Assembly: GCF_003970925.1 (NCBI RefSeq)
Contig: NZ_RWJF01000001.1
Coordinates: forward strand, 1,978,501 to 2,042,500
DNA length: 64,000 nt
Direction: 5' to 3'
Source: Sphingomonas ginkgonis
GTDB taxonomy: Bacteria; Pseudomonadota; Alphaproteobacteria; Sphingomonadales; Sphingomonadaceae
In this document: positions 19,665 through 28,948 of the stretch, one piece after another
How the letters are laid out: each line of letters opens with the position of its first letter
How positions within the stretch are numbered: the stretch's first letter is position 1
Translations under genes and position numbers: made by a program
Notes under the pieces: model-generated
Told to the model about the DNA's origin: nothing
What the model saw: the letters and a program-made list of their open reading frames with translations, nothing else
The model's database searches: none

Positions 19665-20849
19665 ATGCGTGCCCACCTGCTCAGCACCGCCGTCCTGCCG
19701 TTCCTGCTCGCCTCCGCTGCCCCGGCGGCCGCCCCGGCCGCGCCGCCGTTCGACACGCCCGCGCGGGTCGCCTTCCTGATCGACCTGTCGTCGGGCGCGG
19801 TGCTCCTCGACAAGGGAGCGGACGTCCGCATGCCCCCGGCCTCGATGGCCAAGATGATGACCACCGACGTCGCCTTCGAGCTGATCGACAAGGGCGAGCT
19901 GCCGCTGAACAAGATGTGCACCGTGCGGCCGGAAACCTGGGCCAAGTGGCACGGCCCGCAGGCCGGCTCGACCATGTTCCTCTCGCCTAACGAGCAGGTC
20001 AGCGTCGAGAACCTCCTGCACGGCATCGTCACGCTGTCGGGCAACGACGCCTCGGTCGTGCTGGCCGAGTGCATCGCCGGGACGGAGCCCGCCTTCGTCA
20101 ACCAGATGAACGACTGGGCCGGGCGCCTCGGCCTCAAGAACAGCCATTTCGGAACCGCCAACGGCTGGCCCGACAATGGCGTCACCTACGTCACCGCGCG
20201 CGACCTCGCGACCCTCGCCCGCGCCGAGATCGAGCATCATCCCAAGCTCTACAAGCAGTTCTACGCGCAGCCGAGCTTCACCTGGGGCAAGACGCTCGGA
20301 TCGGGCGCGGACATCAAGCAGGACAACCGCAACCCGATCCTCGGCAAGGTCGCCGGCGCCGACGGGCTCAAGACCGGCCATACCGAGGAGGCGGGCTACG
20401 GCTTCACCGGGTCGGCCGAGCAGAACGGGCGGCGGCTGATCATGGTCGTCGCCGGGCTCAACAGCTTCAACCAGCGGATCGAGGAGTCGGTCAGGCTGAT
20501 GCAGTGGGGCTTCAACGCCTGGCAGTCCAAGCCGCTGTTCGACAAGGGCGCCAATGTCGGCGACGCGCAGGTCCAGCTGGGCAGCGCCGCGAGCGTGCCG
20601 CTGGTCGCCGAGAACAAGATCGCGCTGACCCTGCCGGCCGGGCTGGGGGGCGGCGTCAAGAACATGAAGATCCGCTACAACGGGCCGCTGGTGGCGCCGA
20701 TCGCCAAGGGGGCACACGTCGCCGACCTGGTGGTGACGACCGACACCAGCACCGCCAGCGTGCCGCTGGTGGCCGGGGACGAGGTCGGCCGCGCCGGCTT
20801 CTTCGGCCGCCTGTGGCTCGGCTTCAAGCAGCTCGTCGGCATGGCCTGA
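19665..20849 (+). CDS. D-alanyl-D-alanine carboxypeptidase (penicillin-binding protein 5/6 family)
   Basis: 394 residues. Trims the terminal D-Ala from peptidoglycan stem peptides in the periplasm. Signal peptide MRAHLLSTAVLPFLLASAAP. All three active-site motifs are present: SMAK (60-63), SGN (125-127) and KTG (236-238). The C-terminal beta domain (about 285-370) is followed by an amphipathic tail (FFGRLWLGFKQLVGMA) that would anchor it to the outer face of the inner membrane. In alphaproteobacteria dacC/dacF-tmk-holB is a common order, as here before the oxidoreductase insertion. Confidence 0.94.
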   Translation: MRAHLLSTAVLPFLLASAAPAAAPAAPPFDTPARVAFLIDLSSGAVLLDKGADVRMPPASMAKMMTTDVAFELIDKGELPLNKMCTVRPETWAKWHGPQAGSTMFLSPNEQVSVENLLHGIVTLSGNDASVVLAECIAGTEPAFVNQMNDWAGRLGLKNSHFGTANGWPDNGVTYVTARDLATLARAEIEHHPKLYKQFYAQPSFTWGKTLGSGADIKQDNRNPILGKVAGADGLKTGHTEEAGYGFTGSAEQNGRRLIMVVAGLNSFNQRIEESVRLMQWGFNAWQSKPLFDKGANVGDAQVQLGSAASVPLVAENKIALTLPAGLGGGVKNMKIRYNGPLVAPIAKGAHVADLVVTTDTSTASVPLVAGDEVGRAGFFGRLWLGFKQLVGMA

Positions 20850-20860
20850 CGCCCCTGGCG

Positions 20861-21502
20861 GTGCGCGGCAGCTTCATCACGCTCGAGGGCGGGGAGGGGG
20901 TCGGCAAGTCGACTCAGGCCCGCGCCCTCGCCGAGGCGCTGCGCGCCCTCGGGCTGGAAGTCGTGACCACCCGCGAGCCGGGCGGGAGCGAGGGCGCGGA
21001 GATGATCCGCGCGCTGCTGCTCGGCGGCCCGGAGGAGCGCTGGACGGCGGAGGCCGAGGCGCTGCTGTTCGCCGCCGCCCGCGCCGACCATGTCGCCAAG
21101 ACGATCCGCCCGGCGCTGGAGCGCGGCGCCTGGGTGCTGTGCGACCGCTTCCTCGACAGCTCGCTCGCCTACCAGGGCGGGGCGGGCGGGCTCGGCACCG
21201 ACCGGGTGCGGGCGATCAACCTGTTCGGGCTGGGCGGCACGCTGCCCGACCGGACGCTGGTGCTGGCGCTCAGCGACGGAGCCGAGCGGGCGCGGGCGCG
21301 CGACAATGACGCGCCGGACAGGATTGGTGGCCGCCCCGCGGACTATCATGACGCCGTCGCCGCAGCCTTCCGCGGCCTCGCCGGGGAAGAGCCGGAGCGG
21401 ATCCGCTGCATCGACGCGCACGGCGCGCCGGAGGCGGTGACCGAGCGGCTGATGACCGCGCTCGCCGACCTGCTCCCGGCCCAGCAGATTACGCCAGGCT
21501 GA
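20861..21502 (+). CDS. tmk: Thymidylate kinase
   Basis: 213 residues from a GTG at 20861, twelve bases after the carboxypeptidase stop. Phosphorylates dTMP to dTDP with ATP. P-loop GGEGVGKST (residues 10-18), TTREPGGSEGAEMIR (DR/E-type loop), CDRFLDSSLAYQG (substrate binding), and the lid region with several Arg residues before GGRPADYHD. The N-terminus is as expected (VRGSFITLEGGEG). No better start is available and no strong ribosome-binding site is seen, so coupling to the upstream gene is likely. In this genome a three-gene oxidoreductase cluster separates it from holB. Confidence 0.95.
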   Translation: MRGSFITLEGGEGVGKSTQARALAEALRALGLEVVTTREPGGSEGAEMIRALLLGGPEERWTAEAEALLFAAARADHVAKTIRPALERGAWVLCDRFLDSSLAYQGGAGGLGTDRVRAINLFGLGGTLPDRTLVLALSDGAERARARDNDAPDRIGGRPADYHDAVAAAFRGLAGEEPERIRCIDAHGAPEAVTERLMTALADLLPAQQITPG

Positions 21503-21546
21503 CGACCGAGCGACGGCTCGGAACCCCATGCCTCCGCGCGGCTTTG

Positions 21547-22899
21547 ATGGTCCGTGCCCGGTCTTCCTCACAACGCCATTCGGATCCGCCGTTGCTAGCC
21601 ACTCGGGCGAGGCGACGCGGACTGCCGTGGTGGGGATGGGGTCTGCTCCTCATCGCCCTGCTGTTCGTGGTCTTCCTGGTCTGGGCGCACCGGCCCGCGA
21701 TCGCGGCCGAGGCACCCCCGCCGGCGGCGAGCTTCGCCCCGGCCGAGGTCGCTTACGGCAAGGACCTCGCGGCGGTCGGCAACTGCATCAGCTGCCACCA
21801 GGCGCCGGGCGGCGGCAAGCCATTCGCCGGCGGCTATGGCGTCGTTTCGCCGTTCGGGACGATTTACGGGACCAACATCACCCCCGATCCGGACACCGGG
21901 ATCGGCCGCTGGTCCTATCTCGCCTTCGCCCGGGCGATGCGCGAGGGCGTCGCCCGCAACGGCTCGCACCTTTACCCGGCCTTTCCCTACGACCATTTCA
22001 GCGCGCTCCAGGATCGCGAGCTTCGCGCGCTCTACGCCTATCTAATGACCCGGACGCCGGTCCGCGCCGAGAACCGCACCAACGGGCTGTTCCTGCCGCT
22101 GCGCTTCCGGCCGTTCATCGCCGGGTGGAAGCTGCTCTTCTTCCGCCCCGCGCACTGGAGCCCCGACGCCGGCCAGTCGGCGGCGTGGAACCGCGGCGCC
22201 TACCTCGGCGAGGCGCTGGCGCACTGCGGCGGCTGCCACACTCCGCGTGGGCGCCTCGGCCAGGAACTCAAGAACAAACCCTTTGCCGGCGCCTTCGTCG
22301 AGGGCTGGTACGCGCCGCCGCTCGGCTCGACCTCGCCCGCGGTGCGCGCCTGGACCCAGCCGCGGCTCGCCGAATATCTCGCCACCGGGCTCAGCCGCAG
22401 CCACGCGGCGGCCGCCGGGCCGATGAACGCCGTCCCGCACAACCTCGCCACCGCCGACCCGCGCGAGGTCGCCGCGCTCGCCACCTACTACGCCCGGACG
22501 CTCCGCGACGCGCGGGCGAGCAGGGCCGAGCCGCAGCTCCCCGACCGCGCCGAGGCGGCCGCCCGCGCCCACCCGCTCGGCGCCGCCACCTTCGCCGGCG
22601 CCTGCGCCGCCTGTCACGGCGAAGGCGCGCCGATGATGGTTCAGGACGGCCGCCCCGCGCTGCCGCTCGGCAGTCCGCTCCACGAGGACAACCCGGCCGA
22701 CACGATCCAGATCATCCTCAAGGGGCTGGCGCCGCCGCTCGGCCGGACCGGGCCGATCATGCCGTCCTTCGCCGCCTCGCTGACCGATGCGCAGGTGGCG
22801 GAGCTGGTCGGCTACATGAAGGCGCGGTGGGGCACGGGACCCGACTGGCCGAACCTCGAGCGGGCGGTCGGCCGCGCCCGGAAGGGCAAGGCGCCATGA
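21547..22899 (+). CDS. Membrane-anchored triheme cytochrome c of a molybdenum hydroxylase
   Basis: 450 residues from the ATG at 21547. One N-terminal membrane helix (WWGWGLLLIALLFVVFLVW, ~29-47) leaves the rest in the periplasm. Three covalent heme sites are seen: CISCH (80-84), CGGCH (about 227) and CAACH (about 353), giving three class I cytochrome domains in a row, as in the cytochrome subunits of membrane-bound alcohol and aldehyde dehydrogenases. It overlaps the next gene by four bases (ATGA), so it most likely takes electrons from the downstream iron-sulfur and molybdopterin subunits and passes them to the quinone pool or an oxidase. Confidence 0.9.
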   Translation: MVRARSSSQRHSDPPLLATRARRRGLPWWGWGLLLIALLFVVFLVWAHRPAIAAEAPPPAASFAPAEVAYGKDLAAVGNCISCHQAPGGGKPFAGGYGVVSPFGTIYGTNITPDPDTGIGRWSYLAFARAMREGVARNGSHLYPAFPYDHFSALQDRELRALYAYLMTRTPVRAENRTNGLFLPLRFRPFIAGWKLLFFRPAHWSPDAGQSAAWNRGAYLGEALAHCGGCHTPRGRLGQELKNKPFAGAFVEGWYAPPLGSTSPAVRAWTQPRLAEYLATGLSRSHAAAAGPMNAVPHNLATADPREVAALATYYARTLRDARASRAEPQLPDRAEAAARAHPLGAATFAGACAACHGEGAPMMVQDGRPALPLGSPLHEDNPADTIQIILKGLAPPLGRTGPIMPSFAASLTDAQVAELVGYMKARWGTGPDWPNLERAVGRARKGKAP

Positions 22900-23387
22900 T
22901 CCACCTCAACGTCAACGGCGCCGAGCGGCAGGTCGATGTCGATCCCTCGACGCCCCTGCTCTACGTGCTTCGCGACGACCTCAAGCTCCATGCCGCCAAG
23001 TTCGGCTGCGGGCTGGGCCAGTGCGGCGCCTGCACCGTGCTGGTCGACGGCGAGGCGGCCTTCTCCTGCATCACCCCGGTGGCGCTGCTCGCCGGTCGCC
23101 GGGTGACGACGGTCGAGGGTCTCGGCACCGCGGAAACGCCCGGGGTGGTACAGCAGGCCTTCATCGCCGAGCAGGCGGCGCAGTGCGGCTACTGCATCCC
23201 CGGCATGATCGCGCGCGCCGAGGCGCTGCTCCGCCAGACCACGACGCCCAGCGAGGCGCTGCTGCGGACGGCGATGCAGCCCTCGCTCTGCCGCTGCGGC
23301 ACCCACATGCGGATCCTGCGCGCGGTCCGGCGCGCGGCCAAGGCGATGGGCGGCGGCGTCACCGACCCGGCGGAGCCGACGTCATGA
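22896..23387 (+). CDS. [2Fe-2S] small subunit of an aldehyde/isoquinoline oxidoreductase
   Basis: 163 residues. Electron-transfer subunit of the xanthine-oxidase family. It carries two [2Fe-2S] clusters: a plant-ferredoxin-type site with Cys38, Cys43, Cys46 and Cys58 (GCGLGQCGACT), and an alpha-helical site with Cys97, Cys100, Cys132 and Cys134 (QCGYC ... SLCRC). It has no signal peptide; export probably occurs as a folded passenger of the Tat-targeted large subunit. Overlaps of four bases on both sides (ATGA) show tight coupling. IorA/AldA-like proteins have this size and layout. Confidence 0.93.
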   Translation: MIHLNVNGAERQVDVDPSTPLLYVLRDDLKLHAAKFGCGLGQCGACTVLVDGEAAFSCITPVALLAGRRVTTVEGLGTAETPGVVQQAFIAEQAAQCGYCIPGMIARAEALLRQTTTPSEALLRTAMQPSLCRCGTHMRILRAVRRAAKAMGGGVTDPAEPTS

Positions 23388-25609
23388 CGGCGGCAACCCG
23401 GCGCGAGGTGCTGGCCGGCGCCGGCATCACCGTTCTCTTCTCCCTCGCCGGACCCGCGCTGGCGCAGCAGGCGGGGAGCGGCGGCGGCGAGCAGCAGGGC
23501 GGGGGCGAGCCCCAGAAGGTCCGCCCCGACCTGCCCGGCGACCTCGCCAAGTTCCCCGCGCTCGACAGCTGGATCCGGATCGACGGGGAGGGGCGGGCGA
23601 CCGTCTTCACCGGCAAGGCCGAGTTGGGCCAGGGCATGAAGACTGCGCTGACCCAGCTCGCCGCCGACGAGCTGGACATCCCTCTCGAGCAGGTCACGCT
23701 GGTCACCGCCGATACCGCGCGCACCCCCAACGAGGGGGTGACCGCGGGCAGCCACACGCTGCAGGACAGCGGCACCGCCATCGCCAACGCCGCGGCCAAC
23801 GTCCGCTACCTGCTCGCCGAACAGGCGGCGCAGCGCTGGAACCTCCCGATCACCGCGGTCAGGACCCGGCGCGGGACGGTGCTCGACGGCGGTTCGCGCT
23901 CGGTCAGCTATGCCGAGCTGGCCCGGAGCGTCTCGCTTCACGTTCCCGCCCGGCCAGGGGTGCCGCGCAAGCGGATGGAAGGGCGGCACTTCATCGGCCG
24001 CGACGTGCCGCGGGTCGACATTCCCGGCAAGCTCACCGGCGCGCCGGCCTATGTCCACGACCTCAGCTTCCCCGACATGCTCCACGCCCGGGTGGTGCGC
24101 GGGCCGCATTCGGGCACCCGGCTCTTTCCCAATGTCGACGCGCTGCGCCGGCTCCCCGGGGTCGAGCAGGTCGTCACCCGCGGCCGCTTCGTCGCCATGC
24201 TGGGCCCGCGCGAATGGCCGCTGGTGCGGGCGCTCCGCCTTGCCGGGCAGATCCGCTCGGCGCCGACGGGCCGGGTCCCGTCGGGGTCGCTGTCGCAAAT
24301 ACTGACCGGACTTCGCGACCAGCCCTCGACCATCCTCGACCGTCATGCCGATCCGGCGCTGGTTCCCACCCGCAGCCTCGCCGCCGACTACAGCCGGCCG
24401 TGGCTGATGCATGGCTCGATCGGGCCGTCCTGCGCGCTCGCACTGTTCCGCGACGGGCAACTCACCGTCTGGACCCACACCCAGGGCGTCGAGCCCCTGC
24501 GCGGCGCGCTGGCCGAGCTGACCTCCCTCCCCAAGGAGCGAATCCGCTGCATCCATGCCGAGGGGGCGGGCTGCTACGGGCACAACGGCGCGGACGACGT
24601 TGCCGCCGACGCCGCGCTCGCCGCCATCGGCGTTCCCGGTCGCCCGGTCCGCCTCCAGTGGAGCCGCGAGCAGGAACATGGGTGGGAGCCGATGGGCCCG
24701 GCCCAGCTCGTCCGGATGCGCGGCGGGGTCGATGCCACCGGCCGCATTGCCGCCTGGGAGCATCAGGTGTGGAGCAACACCCACAGCACGCGGCCGGCGA
24801 AGGCCGGGGACCTGCTGGCGGGCCAGGAGGTCGACCAAGGGTTCCAGCCAACCCCGGTCAAGCCGATCCCGCAGCCCGAGGGCGGCGGTGACCGCAACTC
24901 GGTCCCGCTCTATGCCTTCCCCAATGCCCGGGTCGTCTCGCACTTCCTCCCCGACATGCCGATGCGGGTCTCGGCGCTGCGCTCGCTCGGCGCGCACATG
25001 AACGTGTTCGCGATCGAGAGCTTCATCGACGAGCTGGCGCACGGGACCGGCCACGATCCCGTTGCCTACCGGCTCGCCCACCTGACCGACGCGCGCGGCC
25101 GGGCGGTGATCGAGAAGGCGGCGCAGCGCTTCGGCTGGTCCGCCAACCGCCGCGCCCCCAACCGCGGCGCCGGCTTCGCCTTCGCCCGCTACAAGAACCT
25201 CGGCGCCTATTGCGCGATCGCGATGGACGTGGAGGTCGAACGCGAGACGGGGCGCCTGACCGTCCACCGGGCGGTCGCCGCGGTCGACAGCGGGGAGGCG
25301 GTCAACCCCGACGGCATCCGCAACCAGATCGAGGGCGGGATCGTCCAATCGCTGAGCTGGTCGAGCGTCGAGCAGGCGCCCTATACCGCCGCCGGGCGCA
25401 CCGCCTTCGACTGGAGCAGCTACCCGATCCTCCGCTTCGACGGCGTTCCGCGCGCGGTCACGGTCGAGGTCATCGACCGTCCCGGCCAGCCCTTCCTCGG
25501 CACCGGTGAGGCGGCGCAGGGACCGACCGCCGCGGCGCTTGCCAATGCGGTGTTCGCCGCCTGCGGTCAGCGGCTCCGCTCGATGCCGCTGCGCCCGGCG
25601 AAGAACTGA
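23384..25609 (+). CDS. Molybdopterin large subunit of an aldehyde/isoquinoline oxidoreductase, Tat-exported
   Basis: 741 residues, of the IorB/aldehyde oxidoreductase type: a single chain with duplicated molybdopterin-binding domains. The N-terminus is a twin-arginine signal (TRREVLAGAGITVLFSLAG). Family motifs are GKAELGQGMKTALTQLAADEL, GRDVPRVDIPGKLTG, and near the end FLGTGEAAQGPTAAALANAV, where the Glu is the catalytic base of molybdenum hydroxylases. With the preceding cytochrome and iron-sulfur subunit it forms a three-component periplasmic oxidase of an aldehyde or N-heterocycle. The exact substrate is unknown. Molybdenum cofactor genes are not in the window. Confidence 0.9.
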   Translation: MTAATRREVLAGAGITVLFSLAGPALAQQAGSGGGEQQGGGEPQKVRPDLPGDLAKFPALDSWIRIDGEGRATVFTGKAELGQGMKTALTQLAADELDIPLEQVTLVTADTARTPNEGVTAGSHTLQDSGTAIANAAANVRYLLAEQAAQRWNLPITAVRTRRGTVLDGGSRSVSYAELARSVSLHVPARPGVPRKRMEGRHFIGRDVPRVDIPGKLTGAPAYVHDLSFPDMLHARVVRGPHSGTRLFPNVDALRRLPGVEQVVTRGRFVAMLGPREWPLVRALRLAGQIRSAPTGRVPSGSLSQILTGLRDQPSTILDRHADPALVPTRSLAADYSRPWLMHGSIGPSCALALFRDGQLTVWTHTQGVEPLRGALAELTSLPKERIRCIHAEGAGCYGHNGADDVAADAALAAIGVPGRPVRLQWSREQEHGWEPMGPAQLVRMRGGVDATGRIAAWEHQVWSNTHSTRPAKAGDLLAGQEVDQGFQPTPVKPIPQPEGGGDRNSVPLYAFPNARVVSHFLPDMPMRVSALRSLGAHMNVFAIESFIDELAHGTGHDPVAYRLAHLTDARGRAVIEKAAQRFGWSANRRAPNRGAGFAFARYKNLGAYCAIAMDVEVERETGRLTVHRAVAAVDSGEAVNPDGIRNQIEGGIVQSLSWSSVEQAPYTAAGRTAFDWSSYPILRFDGVPRAVTVEVIDRPGQPFLGTGEAAQGPTAAALANAVFAACGQRLRSMPLRPAKN

Positions 25610-25658
25610 CCGCGCGGGGGCTTGCCAGCCGCCGCCGCGCACCTATCAACCGGAAACC

Positions 25659-26657
25659 ATGTCCGGGGACACGCCCTCCATCATCATCGGCCAGGACCGC
25701 GCGGTCGAAAGCTTCGTCGCCGCGCGGGAAAGCGGCGCGCTCCATCACGCCTGGCTGCTGTCGGGGCCGCGCGGGGTCGGCAAGGCGCTGTTCGCGGTGC
25801 AGGCGGCGACCCGGCTGCTGGCCGACGCGGCCGGCCCGCCGGTTGGCCTCCCGGGCCTCGCCACGCCCCCCGAGCACCGCATCGCCCGGCTGATGGCAGC
25901 CGGCAGCCATCCCGATTTCCGCCTGCTCGAGCGGCTGGAGAACAAGAGCGGCACTGGGCTGGCCCGCAACATCACGGTCGACCAGGTGCGCGAGCTCGCC
26001 GGGCTGTTCGCGGCCACCCCGGCGCTGTCCGAGTGGCGCGCGGTGGTGATCGACAGCGCCGACGATCTAGAGCGCTCGGCCGCCAACGCCCTGCTGAAGA
26101 TGCTTGAGGAGCCGCCGGCCAGGAGCGTCTTCTTCCTCGTCAGCCATGCCGCCGGCCGGCTTCTTCCCACCATCCGCTCGCGCTGCCGCCGGCTGGAGTT
26201 CCAGACGCTCGACGATGACGCCATGGCGGCAGCGCTGGCCCAGGCCCTGCCGGAGGCGAGCGCCGCCGAGCGGGCCGGGCTGGTGCCGCTGGCCGGCGGA
26301 TCGGTCGGCCGCGCGCTCAACTATCACGAACTCGACCTCGCCCCGCTGGAAGCGCAGGCGCTCGACATCCTCCGCACCGGCGACGCGACCAATCTCAAGC
26401 GGAGCAAGCTGGCCACGGCGCTCGGCGGCCGGGGTGCGGCACCGCGCTACGCCGCCTTCCTGGAGCTGCTGCCCGCCCTCGTCGCTCGGGAAGCGCGCAG
26501 CCTGAGCGGAAACGGGCAGGGGCGCGCCCTCGATGCCTACGCCCGCGTGCGCGAGACCTGCGCGCTGGCGCCGCGCCTCTCGCTCGATGCGGCCGCCACC
26601 GGCTTCCAGCTCGGGACCATCCTCGCCTCCGTTGCCGGGGAGCCGACCCGCCGCTAG
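25659..26657 (+). CDS. holB: DNA polymerase III delta' subunit
   Basis: 332 residues. Clamp-loader subunit that helps load the sliding clamp on primed DNA. P-loop GPRGVGKA (36-43); RSRCRRL carries the SRC motif of clamp loaders. LLKMLEEPP and the region IDSADDLERSAANALL are conserved in delta' and DnaX. The start at 25659 fits MSGDTPSIIIGQDRAVESF; the open frame further upstream is a shadow of the oxidoreductase gene. It sits 12 bases before metG, as in many alphaproteobacteria (tmk-holB-metG-tatD). Confidence 0.94.
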   Translation: MSGDTPSIIIGQDRAVESFVAARESGALHHAWLLSGPRGVGKALFAVQAATRLLADAAGPPVGLPGLATPPEHRIARLMAAGSHPDFRLLERLENKSGTGLARNITVDQVRELAGLFAATPALSEWRAVVIDSADDLERSAANALLKMLEEPPARSVFFLVSHAAGRLLPTIRSRCRRLEFQTLDDDAMAAALAQALPEASAAERAGLVPLAGGSVGRALNYHELDLAPLEAQALDILRTGDATNLKRSKLATALGGRGAAPRYAAFLELLPALVAREARSLSGNGQGRALDAYARVRETCALAPRLSLDAAATGFQLGTILASVAGEPTRR

Positions 26658-26669
26658 GGCAGGCGCGCC

Positions 26670-28172
26670 ATGTCCGAGCCTTATTACATCACCACCGCGA
26701 TCAGCTATCCCAACGGCGCACCGCACATCGGCCACGCCTACGAGGCGATCGCCGCCGACGCGATCGCGCGCTTCCAGCGGTCGCAGGGGCGCGACGTCCG
26801 GTTCCAGACCGGCACCGACGAGCATGGCCTCAAGATGGCCCAGGCTGCCCGCAAGGAGGGCGTCGAGCCCGCGGCCTATGCGGACAAGATGTCGGCCCTG
26901 TTCAAGGACATGTGCGACGGATTGAACATCAGCTATGATCGCTTCATCCGCACCTCCGAGCCGGCGCACCATCGCGCCAGCCAGGCGATCTGGAGCGCGA
27001 TGGCGGAGCGCGGCGATCTCTACCTCGACCGCTACGAGGGCTGGTATTCGGTCCGCGACGAGGCCTTCTACGACGAGAGCGAGCTGACCGACGGGAAGGG
27101 CGGCGAGAAGCTGTCCCCGCAGGGCACGCCGGTCGAGTGGACCGCCGAGGAGAGCTGGTTCTTCCGCCTCTCCGCCTATCAGCAGAAGCTGCTCGACCAT
27201 TATGCGGCCCATCCCGACTTCATCCGTCCGGAGAGCCGCCGCAACGAGGTGCTGCGCTTCGTCGAGGGCGGGCTGCAGGACCTCAGCGTCTCGCGGACCA
27301 GCTTCGACTGGGGGATCAAGGTGCCGGGAGCGCCGGCCCACGTCATGTATGTCTGGCTCGACGCGCTCACCAACTACATCACCGGGCTCGGCTATCCGGA
27401 CGACACGCCTGAGTGGGACAAATGGTGGCCGGCGAACGTCCACCTCATCGGCAAGGACGTGGTCCGCTTTCACGCAGTTTATTGGCCCGCCTTCCTGATG
27501 AGCGCCGGCATCGCGCTGCCGAAGCAGGTTTACGGGCACGGCTTCCTGCTCAGCCGCGGCGAGAAGATGTCGAAGAGCGTCGGCAACGTCGTCGACCCGA
27601 ACAGCCTCGCCGAGCGCTACGGGGTCGACGCGCTGCGCTATTTCCTGCTGCGCGAGGTCACCTTCGGGCAGGACGGGAGCTACAGCCACGAGGCGATCGT
27701 CAACCGCGTCAACGCCGAGCTGGCGAACAGCTTCGGCAATCTGGCGCAGCGCAGTTTCTCGATGATCTTCAAGAACATGGACGGCGTCGTTTCCGCGCCG
27801 GGCGAGCATCAGGACGACCAAGCGCTACTGGCGGCGGTCGACGAGGCCAAAGCCCGGCTGGCGGCGGAGTTCGAGCAGTTCGCCTTCGCCGCCGGCCTAG
27901 AGGCATGGATGGCCGCGGTGTTCGCCGCCAACGCCTATGTCGATGCCCAGGCGCCGTGGGCGCTGCGAAAGACCGATCCGGCCCGGATGGCGGCGGTGCT
28001 GGGCACGCTGGCCGCCGTGGTGGAGCGGCTCGCGGCGATGGTCGCGCCGGTGGTGCCCGCCGCCGCGGCAACGATCGCCGACTATCTCGCCGCCGGCCGC
28101 GCCGCCGGAAAACTCGCCGCGCCGACCCCCGTCTTCCCGCGCCTGGAGCTGCCCGAGGACGAGCCCGCGTGA
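26670..28172 (+). CDS. metG: Methionyl-tRNA synthetase
   Basis: 500 residues. Charges tRNA(Met) with methionine. The HIGH motif is PHIGHAY (about 18-24) and the KMSKS motif is GEKMSKSVGN (about 300). The connective peptide lacks the four zinc-binding cysteines and the C-terminal tRNA-binding domain is missing, so this is the short, zinc-free form common in alphaproteobacteria. The start MSEPYYITTAISYPNG is standard. It overlaps tatD by four bases (GTGA). Confidence 0.97.
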   Translation: MSEPYYITTAISYPNGAPHIGHAYEAIAADAIARFQRSQGRDVRFQTGTDEHGLKMAQAARKEGVEPAAYADKMSALFKDMCDGLNISYDRFIRTSEPAHHRASQAIWSAMAERGDLYLDRYEGWYSVRDEAFYDESELTDGKGGEKLSPQGTPVEWTAEESWFFRLSAYQQKLLDHYAAHPDFIRPESRRNEVLRFVEGGLQDLSVSRTSFDWGIKVPGAPAHVMYVWLDALTNYITGLGYPDDTPEWDKWWPANVHLIGKDVVRFHAVYWPAFLMSAGIALPKQVYGHGFLLSRGEKMSKSVGNVVDPNSLAERYGVDALRYFLLREVTFGQDGSYSHEAIVNRVNAELANSFGNLAQRSFSMIFKNMDGVVSAPGEHQDDQALLAAVDEAKARLAAEFEQFAFAAGLEAWMAAVFAANAYVDAQAPWALRKTDPARMAAVLGTLAAVVERLAAMVAPVVPAAAATIADYLAAGRAAGKLAAPTPVFPRLELPEDEPA

Positions 28173-28948
28173 CCCTGATCGACAGCCACTGTCACCTCAA
28201 CTACGCCGGGCTGGCCGAGCGGGAGGAGGAGGTGCTCGCCGCCGCCCGGGCGCGCGGCGTGGCCGGCTTCCTCAACATCTCGACCCGCCGCTCGGAATGG
28301 GGTGCGGTGGTCGGCGCCGCCGAGCGCCACCCCGACGTCTGGGCCTCGATCGGGGTCCACCCGCACGAAGCCGACGCGCACCCGGACCTCGGCGCGCAGG
28401 CGCTGGTCGAGGCGGCGGACCATCCGCGTGTCGTCGGAATCGGCGAATGCGGGCTCGACTATTTCTACGACAAGAGCGACCGCGACGCGCAGAAGGAGCG
28501 CTTTCGCGCCCATATCGCCGCCGCGCGCGAGACCGGGCTGCCGGTCATCATCCACACCCGCGAGGCGGAGGAAGATACCGCCGCGATCCTCGCCGAGGAG
28601 ATGGGGAAGGGGACCTTCAAGGCCGTTCTCCATTGCTTCACGAGCAGCGCGTGGCTGGCCGAGAAGGCGCTCGACCTTGGCCTGTTCATCTCGCTGTCCG
28701 GCATCGTCACCTTCAAGAATGCCAAGGACTTGCAGGAGGTCGCTCGCACGATCCCGGAGGATCGGCTGCTGGTCGAGACCGACGCTCCTTTCCTCGCGCC
28801 GGTGCCCAACCGCGGCAAGACCTGCGAACCCGCCTTCGTCGCTGACACCGCCGCCTTCGTCGCTCGGCTCCGCGGCGAGCCGGTCGAGCAGCTGGCCGAA
28901 CGCACCACCGCCAACTTCTTCCGCCTGTTCGACCGGGCCGCCGCATGA
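28169..28948 (+). CDS. tatD: TatD-family metal-dependent deoxyribonuclease
   Basis: 259 residues from a GTG at 28169 that overlaps the metG stop. TIM-barrel hydrolase; family members are 3'-5' DNases and may have a role in quality control. Metal ligands are visible: DSHCHL (5-10), GIGECGLDYFYD, VIIHTREA, HCFTSS and VETDAPFL. This location right after metG is widespread, hence the older names YabD/YcfH. It overlaps the next gene by four bases. Confidence 0.94.
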   Translation: MTLIDSHCHLNYAGLAEREEEVLAAARARGVAGFLNISTRRSEWGAVVGAAERHPDVWASIGVHPHEADAHPDLGAQALVEAADHPRVVGIGECGLDYFYDKSDRDAQKERFRAHIAAARETGLPVIIHTREAEEDTAAILAEEMGKGTFKAVLHCFTSSAWLAEKALDLGLFISLSGIVTFKNAKDLQEVARTIPEDRLLVETDAPFLAPVPNRGKTCEPAFVADTAAFVARLRGEPVEQLAERTTANFFRLFDRAAA

